DNA of 48,865 nucleotides from Candidatus Levyibacteriota bacterium (GTDB lineage Bacteria; Patescibacteria; Microgenomatia; Levybacterales; UBA12049). Positions 8,358 to 17,072 of the stretch are shown piece after piece. A program made the translations under genes and the position numbers. Below the pieces are notes generated by a model. That model was not told the DNA's origin. It ran no database searches and saw only the letters and a list, made by a program, of their open reading frames with translations. Position 1 is the stretch's first letter; each line of letters starts with the position of its first letter. The stretch is taken from contig DAHWUP010000005.1 in assembly GCA_027334565.1 (NCBI GenBank), positions 1 to 48,865 of the forward strand, read 5' to 3'.

Positions 8358-9293
8358 ATGATTTCCGCCGTTATTCCCGTTTATAACGAAGAAGAGAGTC
8401 TTGAGGCTTTTTATAAGATATTGATTCCCAATCTTTCCAAGCTGGACGATAATTATGAAGTTATTTTCGTGGATGACGGTTCGACCGATCAAAGCCTCGA
8501 AATATTAAAGGTATCTGCCAAAAAGAATTCAAACGTCAAAGTTTTTTCGTTTCGGGGAAACCGCGGCAAAGCAGAGGCTTTAACGGTCGGATTCCAGAAG
8601 GCAAAGGGAGATTTGATCGTGACCCTGGACGCGGATTTACAGGACAGGCCCGAGGAAATAGGGAAATTAATGGAAAAATTAAAGGAAGGCTTCGACCTTG
8701 TATCCGGTTGGAGAAAAGACCGAAAGGATGCTCTAAAAACCAGGCTTTCTTCGAGACTTTTCAACTTTATCATGAGTTCGTTCTGGGGAGTACACTTGCA
8801 TGATTATAACTGCGGATTAAAACTTTACAAGAAGGATGCTGCCAAAAGCCTGAATTTATACGGAGGAATGCACCGATTTATCCCGCTTTTGGTTTCGGAA
8901 AAAGGATTTGAAGTGGCGGAGGTTCCGGTGGAACATGAAAAAAGGCTTTACGGAAAGTCAAAATACGGCTTTTCCAAGATATTCAGGGACGTTCCGGATA
9001 TGTTCACCATACTTTTTCTTTCAAGGTACGCCGAGAGGCCATTGCATTTCTTCGGATTTGTCGGCGGCATCCTGTCGGCCATCGGATTTATTATTCTTCT
9101 ATATTTATCCATCCTCCATTTTCAGGGCAGGCCTATAGGGGATCGACCGCTTCTGTTTTTCGGATTGCTTCTTGTTCTAGCCGGTTTCCAGGTCTTTTTC
9201 ACGGGATTTCTGGCCGATTTGATCCTGCACATTTCCGGCAAAAACGGCTCCGTTCCCAACAAAGACGAATTCATAAAATATAAAAGTGAGTAA
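8358..9293 (+). CDS. DPM1/GtrB-like glycosyltransferase family 2 with C-terminal membrane anchors
   Basis: A 311-residue protein with the polyprenyl-phosphate hexose synthase layout: VIPVYNEEES (5-14), FVDDGSTDQS (38-47), DADLQDRPEE (91-100), then a C-terminal domain with two hydrophobic hairpins (about 230-260 and 265-290). Such enzymes load a sugar from a nucleotide donor onto polyprenyl phosphate, making the donor used by GT-C transferases on the outer face. That fits the GT-C/GT39-like proteins encoded in this locus (2741, 6029, 12436, 15600). Which sugar is used is not visible. Confidence 0.88.
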   Translation: MISAVIPVYNEEESLEAFYKILIPNLSKLDDNYEVIFVDDGSTDQSLEILKVSAKKNSNVKVFSFRGNRGKAEALTVGFQKAKGDLIVTLDADLQDRPEEIGKLMEKLKEGFDLVSGWRKDRKDALKTRLSSRLFNFIMSSFWGVHLHDYNCGLKLYKKDAAKSLNLYGGMHRFIPLLVSEKGFEVAEVPVEHEKRLYGKSKYGFSKIFRDVPDMFTILFLSRYAERPLHFFGFVGGILSAIGFIILLYLSILHFQGRPIGDRPLLFFGLLLVLAGFQVFFTGFLADLILHISGKNGSVPNKDEFIKYKSE

Positions 9294-9320
9294 TTATTAA
9301 CGGGTTGACGGGTTAATTTT
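9291..9320 (+). repeat. Intergenic ACGGGTTGAC-type repeat, copy 1
   Basis: TAATTATTAACGGG (9291-9304) is repeated exactly at 10987-11000, and ACGGGTT occurs twice in tandem here with an 8-nt period. Shorter matches lie at 23115-23125 and 27035-27044. All sit at gene ends. Confidence 0.5.
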
Positions 9321-9328
9321 TTAAGATT

Positions 9329-9865
9329 ATGGTCATCGGGATAGATATATCTCAATTGGCATACGAAAATACCGGGGTAGCTAATTACCTTGCTAAATTG
9401 GTCGGGAATTTGATTAGGAAGAATTCAGCAGATCGTTACATATTATTCTTTTCGTCTTTAAGAAGAAGTTTTCGATTCTCAATCTTAGATTTTCAATCAA
9501 TTCCCAAAAATGTAACAATAAGGCAATTCAAGCTGCCGCCGACCTTGCTTGATTTGCTTTGGAACAGGCTGCATATCCTGCCGGTAGAAAATTTTATCGG
9601 GGATGTAGACGTATTTATCACTTCCGACTGGACCGAGCCGCCGGTGAAAAATGCGAAAAAAGCGACCATCCTTTATGATCTAATTGTATATAAATATCCT
9701 CAAGAGACAGCAGGAAACATCGTTGAAACTCAGAAAAGAAAACTCAAATGGGTCAAAAAGGAATCAAACAGGGTTTTTTGCATATCGGAAAGTACAAAAA
9801 AAGACGCAATGGAGTTATTGGGAATAGATAAGCATAAATTGGAAGTAGTATATCCTGGATTATAA
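9329..9865 (+). CDS. Half-length GT4 glycosyltransferase (N-terminal domain only)
   Basis: The 178 residues match only the N-terminal Rossmann domain of a GT4 (group 1) transferase. It begins with IGIDISQLAYENTGVANY and ends at LEVVYPGL, the point where the hinge normally leads into the nucleotide-sugar-binding C-terminal domain. A complete GT4 gene starts 2 nt after its stop with a similar N-terminus (MNIGIDGNEANVG). The C-terminal ER/EGFGLP half is missing, so independent catalysis is unlikely. It may be a remnant of recombination between tandem GT4 genes, or a subunit working with another GT4. A heptanucleotide tract (9473-9500) lies inside. Confidence 0.7.
   Translation: MVIGIDISQLAYENTGVANYLAKLVGNLIRKNSADRYILFFSSLRRSFRFSILDFQSIPKNVTIRQFKLPPTLLDLLWNRLHILPVENFIGDVDVFITSDWTEPPVKNAKKATILYDLIVYKYPQETAGNIVETQKRKLKWVKKESNRVFCISESTKKDAMELLGIDKHKLEVVYPGL
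9473..9500 (+). repeat. Heptanucleotide tandem repeat, 4 units
   Basis: Units CGATTCT, CAATCTT, AGATTTT, CAATCAA follow each other with a 7-nt period inside the half-length GT4 gene. They encode RFSILDFQS. Confidence 0.65.
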
Positions 9866-9867
9866 AT

Positions 9868-10989
9868 ATGAACATCGGAATTGACGGAAACGAAGCAAAT
9901 GTGGGGAAAAGAGTTGGTATCGGAGAATACGCCTTCGAATTGTTGTCGCAATTCGAACAATTATCAATTTCCAATTTGCAATTTACGATTTACCTGAAGG
10001 TCCCGCCACTAAGCCACATGCCAAAGGAAAGAGAAGGGTGGAGATATAAAGTCATCGGACCTAGTAAACTTTGGACCAGGTTTGCTCTTCCCTTGAGGTT
10101 ATTTTTATCGAACTCCAAACCGGATGTTTTCTTTACTCCCACCCATTATGCACCGCTTTTTAGTCCATGCCCGACGGCGATTTCTATAATGGATTTATCT
10201 TACTTACATTTTCCCGAATTGTTTGCCAAAAAAGACCTCTACCAGCTGACCAACTGGACCGGGCAGTCCGTAAAAAAAGCCAAGAAGATCTTTGCCATCA
10301 GTAAGTTCAGTAAGAATGATATAATTAACTCGTACAGAGTCAGGGACCGGGATGTGGTAGTGACATATCCGGGTATAAAAGCTAACAACTCAAATATTAA
10401 AACGCAAAACATGGATATTCTAAAAAAGAAATATAAACTGGACCGGCCTTATATCCTCTTCGTCGGCACACTGCAGCCAAGGAAAAACATCGTCAAACTG
10501 ATCGAGGCGTTTTCCAAGCTTGATAAAAAAGACATCGACCTTGTAGTCGTCGGGAAAAAGGGCTGGCTATACGAAGATATCCTTGCGGCCCCAGGGAAAT
10601 TCGGAGTTTTGGAAAGGGTAAAATTTTTGGATTTTGTCCGGGACGAGGAGCTGCCGTTGTTTTACAGACACGCCTTATGTTTTGTTATGCCATCGCTTTA
10701 CGAAGGATTCGGGTTGCCGGTTTTGGAAGCGATGCGCGAAGGCTGTCCGGTTCTGGCAAGCGACGTATCAAGTTTGCCCGAAGCCGGAGGAGATGCGGCT
10801 TTATATTTTAACCCCGGGGATGTTTCGGATATCGCCGCAAAAATTGAAAGGGTTATAGGAGACGAGGATTTACGAAAAGAAATGGTAGAAAAAGGCTACA
10901 AGCAGATCAAAAAATTTTCCTGGGAAAAAGCTGCCGGGGAAACGCTTAAAGTTTTACAGAAATTAGGGGAGGGGGAGTTAACGGGTTAA
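9868..10989 (+). CDS. Glycosyltransferase family 4 (group 1)
   Basis: A 373-residue, two-domain GT-B enzyme. The N-terminal domain starts MNIGIDGNEANVG and ends at VVVTYPG; the C-terminal donor domain starts with RPYILFVGTLQPRKN and contains YEGFGLPVLEAM, the nucleotide-sugar-binding E-x7-E region, near residue 280. Transfer of a sugar from a nucleotide donor to the growing glycan on the cytoplasmic side is expected. A heptanucleotide tract (9958-9992) interrupts the variable part of the N-terminal domain. The stop codon lies within the TTAACGGGTTAA repeat at 10978, which has extended the C-terminus by a few residues. Confidence 0.88.
   Translation: MNIGIDGNEANVGKRVGIGEYAFELLSQFEQLSISNLQFTIYLKVPPLSHMPKEREGWRYKVIGPSKLWTRFALPLRLFLSNSKPDVFFTPTHYAPLFSPCPTAISIMDLSYLHFPELFAKKDLYQLTNWTGQSVKKAKKIFAISKFSKNDIINSYRVRDRDVVVTYPGIKANNSNIKTQNMDILKKKYKLDRPYILFVGTLQPRKNIVKLIEAFSKLDKKDIDLVVVGKKGWLYEDILAAPGKFGVLERVKFLDFVRDEELPLFYRHALCFVMPSLYEGFGLPVLEAMREGCPVLASDVSSLPEAGGDAALYFNPGDVSDIAAKIERVIGDEDLRKEMVEKGYKQIKKFSWEKAAGETLKVLQKLGEGELTG
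9958..9992 (+). repeat. Heptanucleotide tandem repeat, 5 units
   Basis: Units CAATTAT, CAATTTC, CAATTTG, CAATTTA, CGATTTA run in perfect 7-nt register inside the GT4 gene and encode the stretch LSISNLQFTIY. This is the cleanest of the four tracts. Confidence 0.8.
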
Positions 10990-11000
10990 TTATTAACGGG
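10978..11000 (+). repeat. Intergenic TTAACGGG repeat, copy 2
   Basis: TTAACGGG occurs twice, separated by TTAATTA; the segment 10987-11000 is identical to 9291-9304. The first unit supplies the TAA stop of the GT4 gene. Confidence 0.5.
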
Positions 11001-11009
11001 ACATAAATT

Positions 11010-11573
11010 ATGAGTAGAGTGATAAGAAGAATTAAAACGGTGTTTTGGGAACTTATTTGTTTTAAGCTGGCGTTAACCGGAAAGATTCCTTCGCACTTTG
11101 TCAGGCGTTTTGTCTACAGGTTCTGGGGAATAAAAATCGGAAGCGGTTCGACTATCCATACGGGAGCTACATTTTACTATCCGCCCAATATTTTTATAGG
11201 TAATGATACCATTATCGGCGAGGAAGCGGTTTTGGACGGGAGGGATAAGCTGACCATCGGCAGTCACGTCGATATCGCATCCGAAGTGATGATTTATAAC
11301 TCCGAGCATAATATCAACGAAGAAAATTTCGCCGGCGTAGAGCAGGCGGTTAAAGCACCCGTGGTGATCGAGGATTACGTTTTTGTCGGCCCGCGGGCGA
11401 TAATCTTACCCGGTGTGACAATCCATAAGGGAGCGGTTATAGGAGCCGGAGCGGTGGTGACAAAGGACGTTGGGCAATTTAAGGTGGTTGGGGGAGTCCC
11501 GGCAAAAGAGATCGGCGAAAGAACGAACAAAAACCCCAATTACACCTTAGGCCGCGCAGCCTGGTTTAGGTAA
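11010..11573 (+). CDS. LbH acyltransferase (maltose/galactoside O-acetyltransferase-like)
   Basis: A 187-residue protein with a left-handed beta-helix built from hexapeptide repeats from about residue 45 to 155 (IKIGSG, IFIGNDTIIG, LTIGSHVDIA, VVIEDYVFVG, VTIHKGAVIGAGAVV). The YNSEHNIN segment carries the histidine expected in the active site of this family, and VVGGVPAKEIG is the usual end of the helix. It probably O-acetylates a sugar of the surface polysaccharide using acetyl-CoA. Confidence 0.85.
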   Translation: MSRVIRRIKTVFWELICFKLALTGKIPSHFVRRFVYRFWGIKIGSGSTIHTGATFYYPPNIFIGNDTIIGEEAVLDGRDKLTIGSHVDIASEVMIYNSEHNINEENFAGVEQAVKAPVVIEDYVFVGPRAIILPGVTIHKGAVIGAGAVVTKDVGQFKVVGGVPAKEIGERTNKNPNYTLGRAAWFR

Positions 11574-11575
11574 TC

Positions 11576-12439
11576 ATGGAACTATCGATAATCATTTTAA
11601 ATTACAGGACCAAAGATTTGACTTTGGCCTGCATCGACTCGATCGTTAGTCAGTACAGCCGAGAGCTTGAAAGCGGAAGATTCGAGATAGTCCTGGTTGA
11701 CAATAATTCCCAGGATGACAGCGTCGAAGCTTTTAAAAAACTAAAGGTTCCGGGTTTAAGACTTATCGAAAGTAAGGAAAATACCGGTTTTTCCAGAGGC
11801 TGCAATCTGGGGGCAAAAGGCGCCAAGGGGGAGTTTTTATTGTTTTTAAACTCCGATACCGAAGTCAAGGACCAGGGTTTTATCAATATGCTGCGTTATT
11901 TTGATGACCGGAAGAATCTGGGAATTTTGGGAGCAAAATTAAAAAACGAAGACGGTACCAACCAAATGTCGAGCGGTAAATTTTATAATTTATTTAACTT
12001 ATTTCTGATGCTGTTCGGATTCAACAGCATGATCAGGGAAAGCCCCGATCGGATAAAAAAAGTCGATTGGGTTTCGGGAGCGGCCTTGATGATCAAAAGA
12101 AGCGTGTTTAAAAAACTTGGAGGGTTCGACAGGAATATTTTTATGTACCTTGAGGACATGGAGCTTTGTTACCGCGCCAGGTTAAGAAACCTCGATACTT
12201 ATTTTTATCCCGACATCATGCTTTTCCATAAAGAAGGCAGAAGTTCGGGCAGGACCTTTGCGATAGTAAACATTTATAAAAGCATGCTTATCTTTTACAA
12301 TAAACACAAAAGCAGGTCCGAATACCGTACGGCAAGATTCATGCTCAAATCGAAAGCTTTGGTGCTTGTAGTTTTGGGGAAAATACTCAATAATAAGTAC
12401 TTATTGACTACCTATTCTCAATGTCTTGACGGTTTATGA
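11576..12439 (+). CDS. Glycosyltransferase family 2
   Basis: A 287-residue GT-A fold transferase with LSIIILNYRTKDL (3-15), LVDNNSQDDS (about 40-49), LFLNSDTEV (about 89-97) and the catalytic region YLEDMELCYRA near residue 195. It belongs to the WbbL/rhamnosyltransferase-like branch. It is preceded by 2 nt of spacing and coupled by ATGA to the following polymerase/ligase gene, so polymer synthesis and its export or ligation steps appear to be co-expressed. Confidence 0.87.
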   Translation: MELSIIILNYRTKDLTLACIDSIVSQYSRELESGRFEIVLVDNNSQDDSVEAFKKLKVPGLRLIESKENTGFSRGCNLGAKGAKGEFLLFLNSDTEVKDQGFINMLRYFDDRKNLGILGAKLKNEDGTNQMSSGKFYNLFNLFLMLFGFNSMIRESPDRIKKVDWVSGAALMIKRSVFKKLGGFDRNIFMYLEDMELCYRARLRNLDTYFYPDIMLFHKEGRSSGRTFAIVNIYKSMLIFYNKHKSRSEYRTARFMLKSKALVLVVLGKILNNKYLLTTYSQCLDGL

Positions 12440-15400
12440 GTAAACTTTGGGCAAAAATAAAAGAAAATATTCTATTCATCGAAACCTTGATCCTTTTGGC
12501 GTTCATACCGCTTTATCCAAAACTGCCCCTTATCAATGTCCGCAATACCTGGGTTTATATAAGAGCCGAGGATTTTTTGATCGTCGTAGTTTTGCTAACG
12601 TGGTTTATCCTTTTATTTAAGAAAAAGGTCAGCCTAAAAACCCCTTTGACGATTCCGATTTTCATCTTTTGGTTGGTCGGCGCAATCGCTACTTTCAACG
12701 GGATTTTGTTTATTTTTCCAAGTCTTGCCAATGTTTTTCCAAACGTCGCTTTTTTAACCCTGCTTCGGCACATCGAATATTTGAGTTTGTTCTTTGTCGC
12801 TTTTGCCGCGATGAAAAACCGCAGTTTCTTGCGCTACGTGTCTATTACTCTGATTTTAACTTTGATAGGTGTGATAATTTACGGCGCCGGGCAGAAATAC
12901 CTGGGTTTTCCGGCTTTTCTTACCAGTAACGAAGAGTTCGCCAAAGGAATTCCCATTCAGTTATCGCAACTGTCAAGGGTTCCCTCGACCTTTGCCGGAC
13001 AGTATGACCTGGCGGCGTACCTTGTTATCATCATCCCGATTTTGGTCAGCCTTATCTTCGGTCTTAAAAACTGGCTGGTGAGGATATTTTTGACTATCGT
13101 CACAATTGCCTCTTTTGTCCTTTTGTTCTGGACCGTGTCGCGTGTATCCTTTTTTGCGGTTCTGGCAGCGCTTTTTATAGTTCTTTTGTTTCAAAAGAGA
13201 AAGCTGGCGATAGCATCGGCTCTCGTGATATTGGTCGGGGCGGCTGTACTTTTAACCATAAAACCGGCACTTTTGGACAGGTTCAAAAGTACGGTATCCC
13301 AAACGGACGTTCTGGTCGATGCTCAAACCGGCGACGCGGTCGGTAACGTAAGGTTCGTCCCCAATACTTTTTTCAAGGATAAGCTGGTTTTGCAAAGGCG
13401 CGTTTCCAACGAAAGCGAGCTTGTAAATCAGCTGGCCGGCCAGGCCGGTGCTCCTTCGGCGTCGCTTTCTGCGGTTTTGCCGTTTGAACTTATCCCTCCG
13501 CAGGCGCCGTTGGTTGAAGCGGCCAATCTGTCTACCGGCGAAAATCTTCCCCAAGGCACGGGTTATATCAATCTGACGCTGTCTCCTGTGGTTGAGCGCG
13601 TAGATAATTTCTTCTATGAATTTCCACCGAACGTTAAGGCCTCGATGTCCGCACAATTCATCATCTTGCACGGTAATTTCATTATAAAAAGGGCGGCGGC
13701 TTACGATCTGTCGTTTACCACCAGATTCCAGGGCGAATGGCCCGTGGCTCTTGGCGCCTTTACCAGGAATATACCTACTGGAAGCGGTTACGGTTCGGTC
13801 ACTTTAGCGGTTGACAATAATTATTTAAGGATCTTGGGCGAGACGGGACTACTCGGGTTTTTAGCGTTTCTGATACTGTTTATTTCATATGGCATCTATC
13901 TTAAGCGGTCGTGGAAAGAACTTTTGCCGGGCCTAGAAAAAAGCTTTATCGTCGGATTCTCCGCCGGAATCGCGGGACTGGCGATCAACGCAAGCCTGAT
14001 AGATGTTTACGAGTCCTCCAAAATCGCTTATCTTCTATGGATGCTCATGGGTATAAGTTTCGGTATTTTCGTTTTGAGCTTAAAGCAAAAATTGGACCTT
14101 TTTAGCGAAATCAAAAAGGTTGCCACTTCGACCTGGGCGGTGATAGTTTATATCTTCGCACTGACCGGAGTTTTATATTATCAGATAATCAACAATTTCT
14201 TCATCGGTGACGATTTCACCTGGCTACGCTGGGCCGCACAACCGCCCGTTAACCTTTTGTCCTACTTTATCAATTCCCAAGGATTTTTCTATCGTCCGGG
14301 CACCAAACTTTATTTTTATCTTATGTATCATTTCTTCTGGCTCAATCCGTTGGCCTACCATCTTGTTTCGGTCGGACTGCATTTCTTGGTTGCCGTTTTG
14401 TTTTACCTTCTGGCCGCTAAAATATTCAAGAACAAATTGTTGTCGTTTTTATCCGCCTTCCTGTTTTTGGTGATGAGCGGGTACACCGAAATGGTCTTTT
14501 GGATCGCCGCCACAGGACATCTGATTAGTATTGTATTGGGGCTTTTAGGATTACTGCTTTTTTTGAAATGGGAGGAGAAAAGAAATGTTTTCTATTACCT
14601 TGGTGCGTTTGTTTCGTTCGCACTGACCCTGTTATTTTACGAACTTGGGATGGTGTTGCCGCTTCTTATCCTGGTCTTTAAGGCCAAGGACGGACTAAAG
14701 GATGCGTTAAATACCCTTCGCAGCAAACACTTCCTGGCTTTTTATCTTCCCGTTGCGCTGTATTTGGTGATCAGATTTTTTTCCAACAGCCAGTGGTTCA
14801 GCGGTGACTACAGCTATAATCTTTTGAAATTACCGTTTAACGTTGTCGGTAATATCCTGGGGTATCTGGCTTTGATCATTATCGGTCCCAACGCACTGGG
14901 TATTTACGAAAAATTACGAAGCGTCGGAAGGGATAACCTGATTTTGTCCGCTTTGGTAACCGTCGTCGCCTTGGTGCTATTGTATTATGCCTTTAAATTC
15001 CTGCGAAAGTTTTTTGATAAAGACGAAAAAAAGATCATGCTGTTCGGATTTTTGTTTTTCGTGGTGGCGCTTTTACCGTTTTTGGGTCTTGGGGATATCA
15101 CCCCAAGGTACAGTTATCTTGCAACCCTTGGAATCATCCCTATTTTGGTGATGCTCATTCATAAGGTTTACCGCTATCTTCTTGTAAACGGACGGGAAAT
15201 TGCGGTCATGTCGATGACGATCGTCATAATGATCTATTCGCTTTTCCAGATAATTTCGGTCGAACAGACGGCGGCAGACTGGGCCGGAGCATCGGTCATG
15301 GTAAACAATTTCCTGGTTTCTTTTGACTCCCAATATAGTAACTACTGGCAAAGCGAGCCGGTTTCGTTCCATTTTGTCGATGTACCCATAAAATACGGAC

Positions 15401-15597
15401 AGTCCTGGGTATTTCCGGTCGGTCTTCCCGACGCGGTCTGGTTTGCGGTCAAAAACGACAATGCCAAAATTTATATCGACCCGAATTTAACCCAGGCATT
15501 GGAGGAGGTCGGTAATTCAAGCTCCGACAGGATTTTCGTTTTTCAAAGTGACGGCAGCCTTAAGGCGGTTGGCACAAGGTTACTTTCCAATAAATAA
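12436..15597 (+). CDS. O-antigen ligase/polymerase fused to a GT-C glycosyltransferase-like domain
   Basis: A 1053-residue protein with two membrane halves. Residues 1-560 look like the Wzy/WaaL O-antigen ligase family: multiple helices, a long extracytoplasmic loop (about 290-460) and a GSGYGSVTLAVDNNYL segment followed by GETGLLGFLAF, where the ligase family has its conserved E-x-G region. Residues 570-1053 begin a second set of helices with IGDDFTWLRW (about 589), the GT-C-type acidic motif, and RPGTKLYFYL, resembling GT39/PMT-type proteins; a soluble tail follows. The reading frame is continuous, so this is a fusion and not two genes. It may polymerise or attach chains and also glycosylate them, with polyprenyl-linked substrates. 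Confidence 0.75.
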   Translation: MSKLWAKIKENILFIETLILLAFIPLYPKLPLINVRNTWVYIRAEDFLIVVVLLTWFILLFKKKVSLKTPLTIPIFIFWLVGAIATFNGILFIFPSLANVFPNVAFLTLLRHIEYLSLFFVAFAAMKNRSFLRYVSITLILTLIGVIIYGAGQKYLGFPAFLTSNEEFAKGIPIQLSQLSRVPSTFAGQYDLAAYLVIIIPILVSLIFGLKNWLVRIFLTIVTIASFVLLFWTVSRVSFFAVLAALFIVLLFQKRKLAIASALVILVGAAVLLTIKPALLDRFKSTVSQTDVLVDAQTGDAVGNVRFVPNTFFKDKLVLQRRVSNESELVNQLAGQAGAPSASLSAVLPFELIPPQAPLVEAANLSTGENLPQGTGYINLTLSPVVERVDNFFYEFPPNVKASMSAQFIILHGNFIIKRAAAYDLSFTTRFQGEWPVALGAFTRNIPTGSGYGSVTLAVDNNYLRILGETGLLGFLAFLILFISYGIYLKRSWKELLPGLEKSFIVGFSAGIAGLAINASLIDVYESSKIAYLLWMLMGISFGIFVLSLKQKLDLFSEIKKVATSTWAVIVYIFALTGVLYYQIINNFFIGDDFTWLRWAAQPPVNLLSYFINSQGFFYRPGTKLYFYLMYHFFWLNPLAYHLVSVGLHFLVAVLFYLLAAKIFKNKLLSFLSAFLFLVMSGYTEMVFWIAATGHLISIVLGLLGLLLFLKWEEKRNVFYYLGAFVSFALTLLFYELGMVLPLLILVFKAKDGLKDALNTLRSKHFLAFYLPVALYLVIRFFSNSQWFSGDYSYNLLKLPFNVVGNILGYLALIIIGPNALGIYEKLRSVGRDNLILSALVTVVALVLLYYAFKFLRKFFDKDEKKIMLFGFLFFVVALLPFLGLGDITPRYSYLATLGIIPILVMLIHKVYRYLLVNGREIAVMSMTIVIMIYSLFQIISVEQTAADWAGASVMVNNFLVSFDSQYSNYWQSEPVSFHFVDVPIKYGQSWVFPVGLPDAVWFAVKNDNAKIYIDPNLTQALEEVGNSSSDRIFVFQSDGSLKAVGTRLLSNK

Positions 15598-15599
15598 TC

Positions 15600-17072
15600 G
15601 TGACTTTTAAAATAAGCAAAAAGCTTGAAATAGCCATATTCGTAATAATTTTCCTGCTCGGGTTTTTGGTACGTTTATACAGGTTCAACAATCCGATAGC
15701 GGATTGGCATTCCTGGCGCCAGTCCGATACTTCGGCGGTATCCAGAAATTTTGTCCGGTTTGGTTTTGATGTTCTTCATCCTAAGTTCGAGGATATTTCA
15801 AACGTCGCTTCGGGTCTTGACAATCCCAACGGATACCGCTTTGTCGAATTCCCGATTTATAACGTGCTGCAGGCGGCAGGATACAAATACATCGGCGTCT
15901 TAACGCTTGAAGAGTGGGGAAGACTGGTGACCATCATCGATTCGCTTATCTCGGCAGGATTTCTTTTGCTCATTGTTAAAAAAAGATTCGGAAAAGCTGC
16001 CGGATACCTGTCCGCATTTTTCTTTTTATTTTTGCCGTTTAATATTTATTATTCAAGAACGATTTTGCCCGATCCTTCGATGGTCACAACGGTTTTAGGA
16101 GCTACTTATTTTTTTGATAAATGGCTTTCAAACGGTTTGAAGCATAGGAGGTTAAGCGTAAATTACTGGAAATATTTTGTACTTTCGTTGTTTTTGATGA
16201 CGGTTTCGCTTCTTTTAAAGCCTTACGCATTGTTCTTTACCTTGCCGCTCATCTATCTCTCGTTTGAGACATTCGGTATCAAGTTCATGTTCAAGTGGCA
16301 GTTATGGTTATTTTTAATAATTTCCGTGACCCCGTTGGCGCTTTGGCGTATCTGGATGCTTAAATACCCCGAAGGAATTCCGGCCTCATCGTGGCTTTTT
16401 AACGGTAACGGCATCAGATTCAGGCCCGCTTTTTTCCGCTGGATCTTTTACGAACGGCTGACCAAATTGATCCTGGGCTTTTTCGGTGATATCTTTCTGG
16501 TGTTTGCCTTTGTCAAAAAATATAAAACATCTGATCTTTTGTTTTTACTCTCCTTTGTTGCCTCATCTTTGATTTATGTCTGCGTTTTGGCGACCGGCAA
16601 CGTCCAGCATGATTACTACCAGATCCTGGTCGTTCCTACCATAGCCATGATTTTGGCTTTGGGTTCGTTAAGTCTGATCACTTATTTCAATCGCAAGAAG
16701 CCTAACTTTGGAGTTGGCGTGTTTGTTTTGGTGACCGCGCTTACCCTCTACTTTGGCTGGGGTCAGGTCGAAGGTTATTTTAACATCAACAATCCCTCGA
16801 TAGTGATCGCCGGTGAGGCGGTCGACAAACTTACCCCCAAAAACGCAAAGGTCATTGCCAACTACGACGGGGATACCTCCTTTCTCTACCAAACCAAACG
16901 AAACGGCTGGGCAAGTTTTGAGAAGCCCTTGCCTGTTATGATCAACGATCTGGGAGCGGATTACCTGGTGCTTGCCAATCCCACACGGGTTGATTTAGGA
17001 TTAGGGAAAACCTATAAAATCATAAAGCTTACCAAACAATACGTTATTTTTAATTTACGGGAAAAACCATGA
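15600..17072 (+). CDS. GT39/ArnT-like membrane glycosyltransferase
   Basis: A 490-residue multi-spanning protein starting at GTG, 2 nt after the previous stop. The first loop has ADWHSWRQSD (about 34-43) and a second acidic site YYSRTILPDPS (about 146-156); both are typical of PMT_2/GT39 enzymes, which take a polyprenyl-phosphate sugar and transfer it outside the membrane. Eight or more hydrophobic helices follow, then a C-terminal soluble domain of about 110 residues. It could use the product of the DPM1/GtrB-like enzyme at 8358. The target (glycan, lipid or protein) is unknown. Confidence 0.8.
   Translation: MTFKISKKLEIAIFVIIFLLGFLVRLYRFNNPIADWHSWRQSDTSAVSRNFVRFGFDVLHPKFEDISNVASGLDNPNGYRFVEFPIYNVLQAAGYKYIGVLTLEEWGRLVTIIDSLISAGFLLLIVKKRFGKAAGYLSAFFFLFLPFNIYYSRTILPDPSMVTTVLGATYFFDKWLSNGLKHRRLSVNYWKYFVLSLFLMTVSLLLKPYALFFTLPLIYLSFETFGIKFMFKWQLWLFLIISVTPLALWRIWMLKYPEGIPASSWLFNGNGIRFRPAFFRWIFYERLTKLILGFFGDIFLVFAFVKKYKTSDLLFLLSFVASSLIYVCVLATGNVQHDYYQILVVPTIAMILALGSLSLITYFNRKKPNFGVGVFVLVTALTLYFGWGQVEGYFNINNPSIVIAGEAVDKLTPKNAKVIANYDGDTSFLYQTKRNGWASFEKPLPVMINDLGADYLVLANPTRVDLGLGKTYKIIKLTKQYVIFNLREKP

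Noticed and set aside
13252..13671. 139-aa minus-strand ORF rich in Arg/Gln inside the ligase fusion gene
   Set aside because: Antisense of the extracytoplasmic loop of the fusion protein; no independent support.
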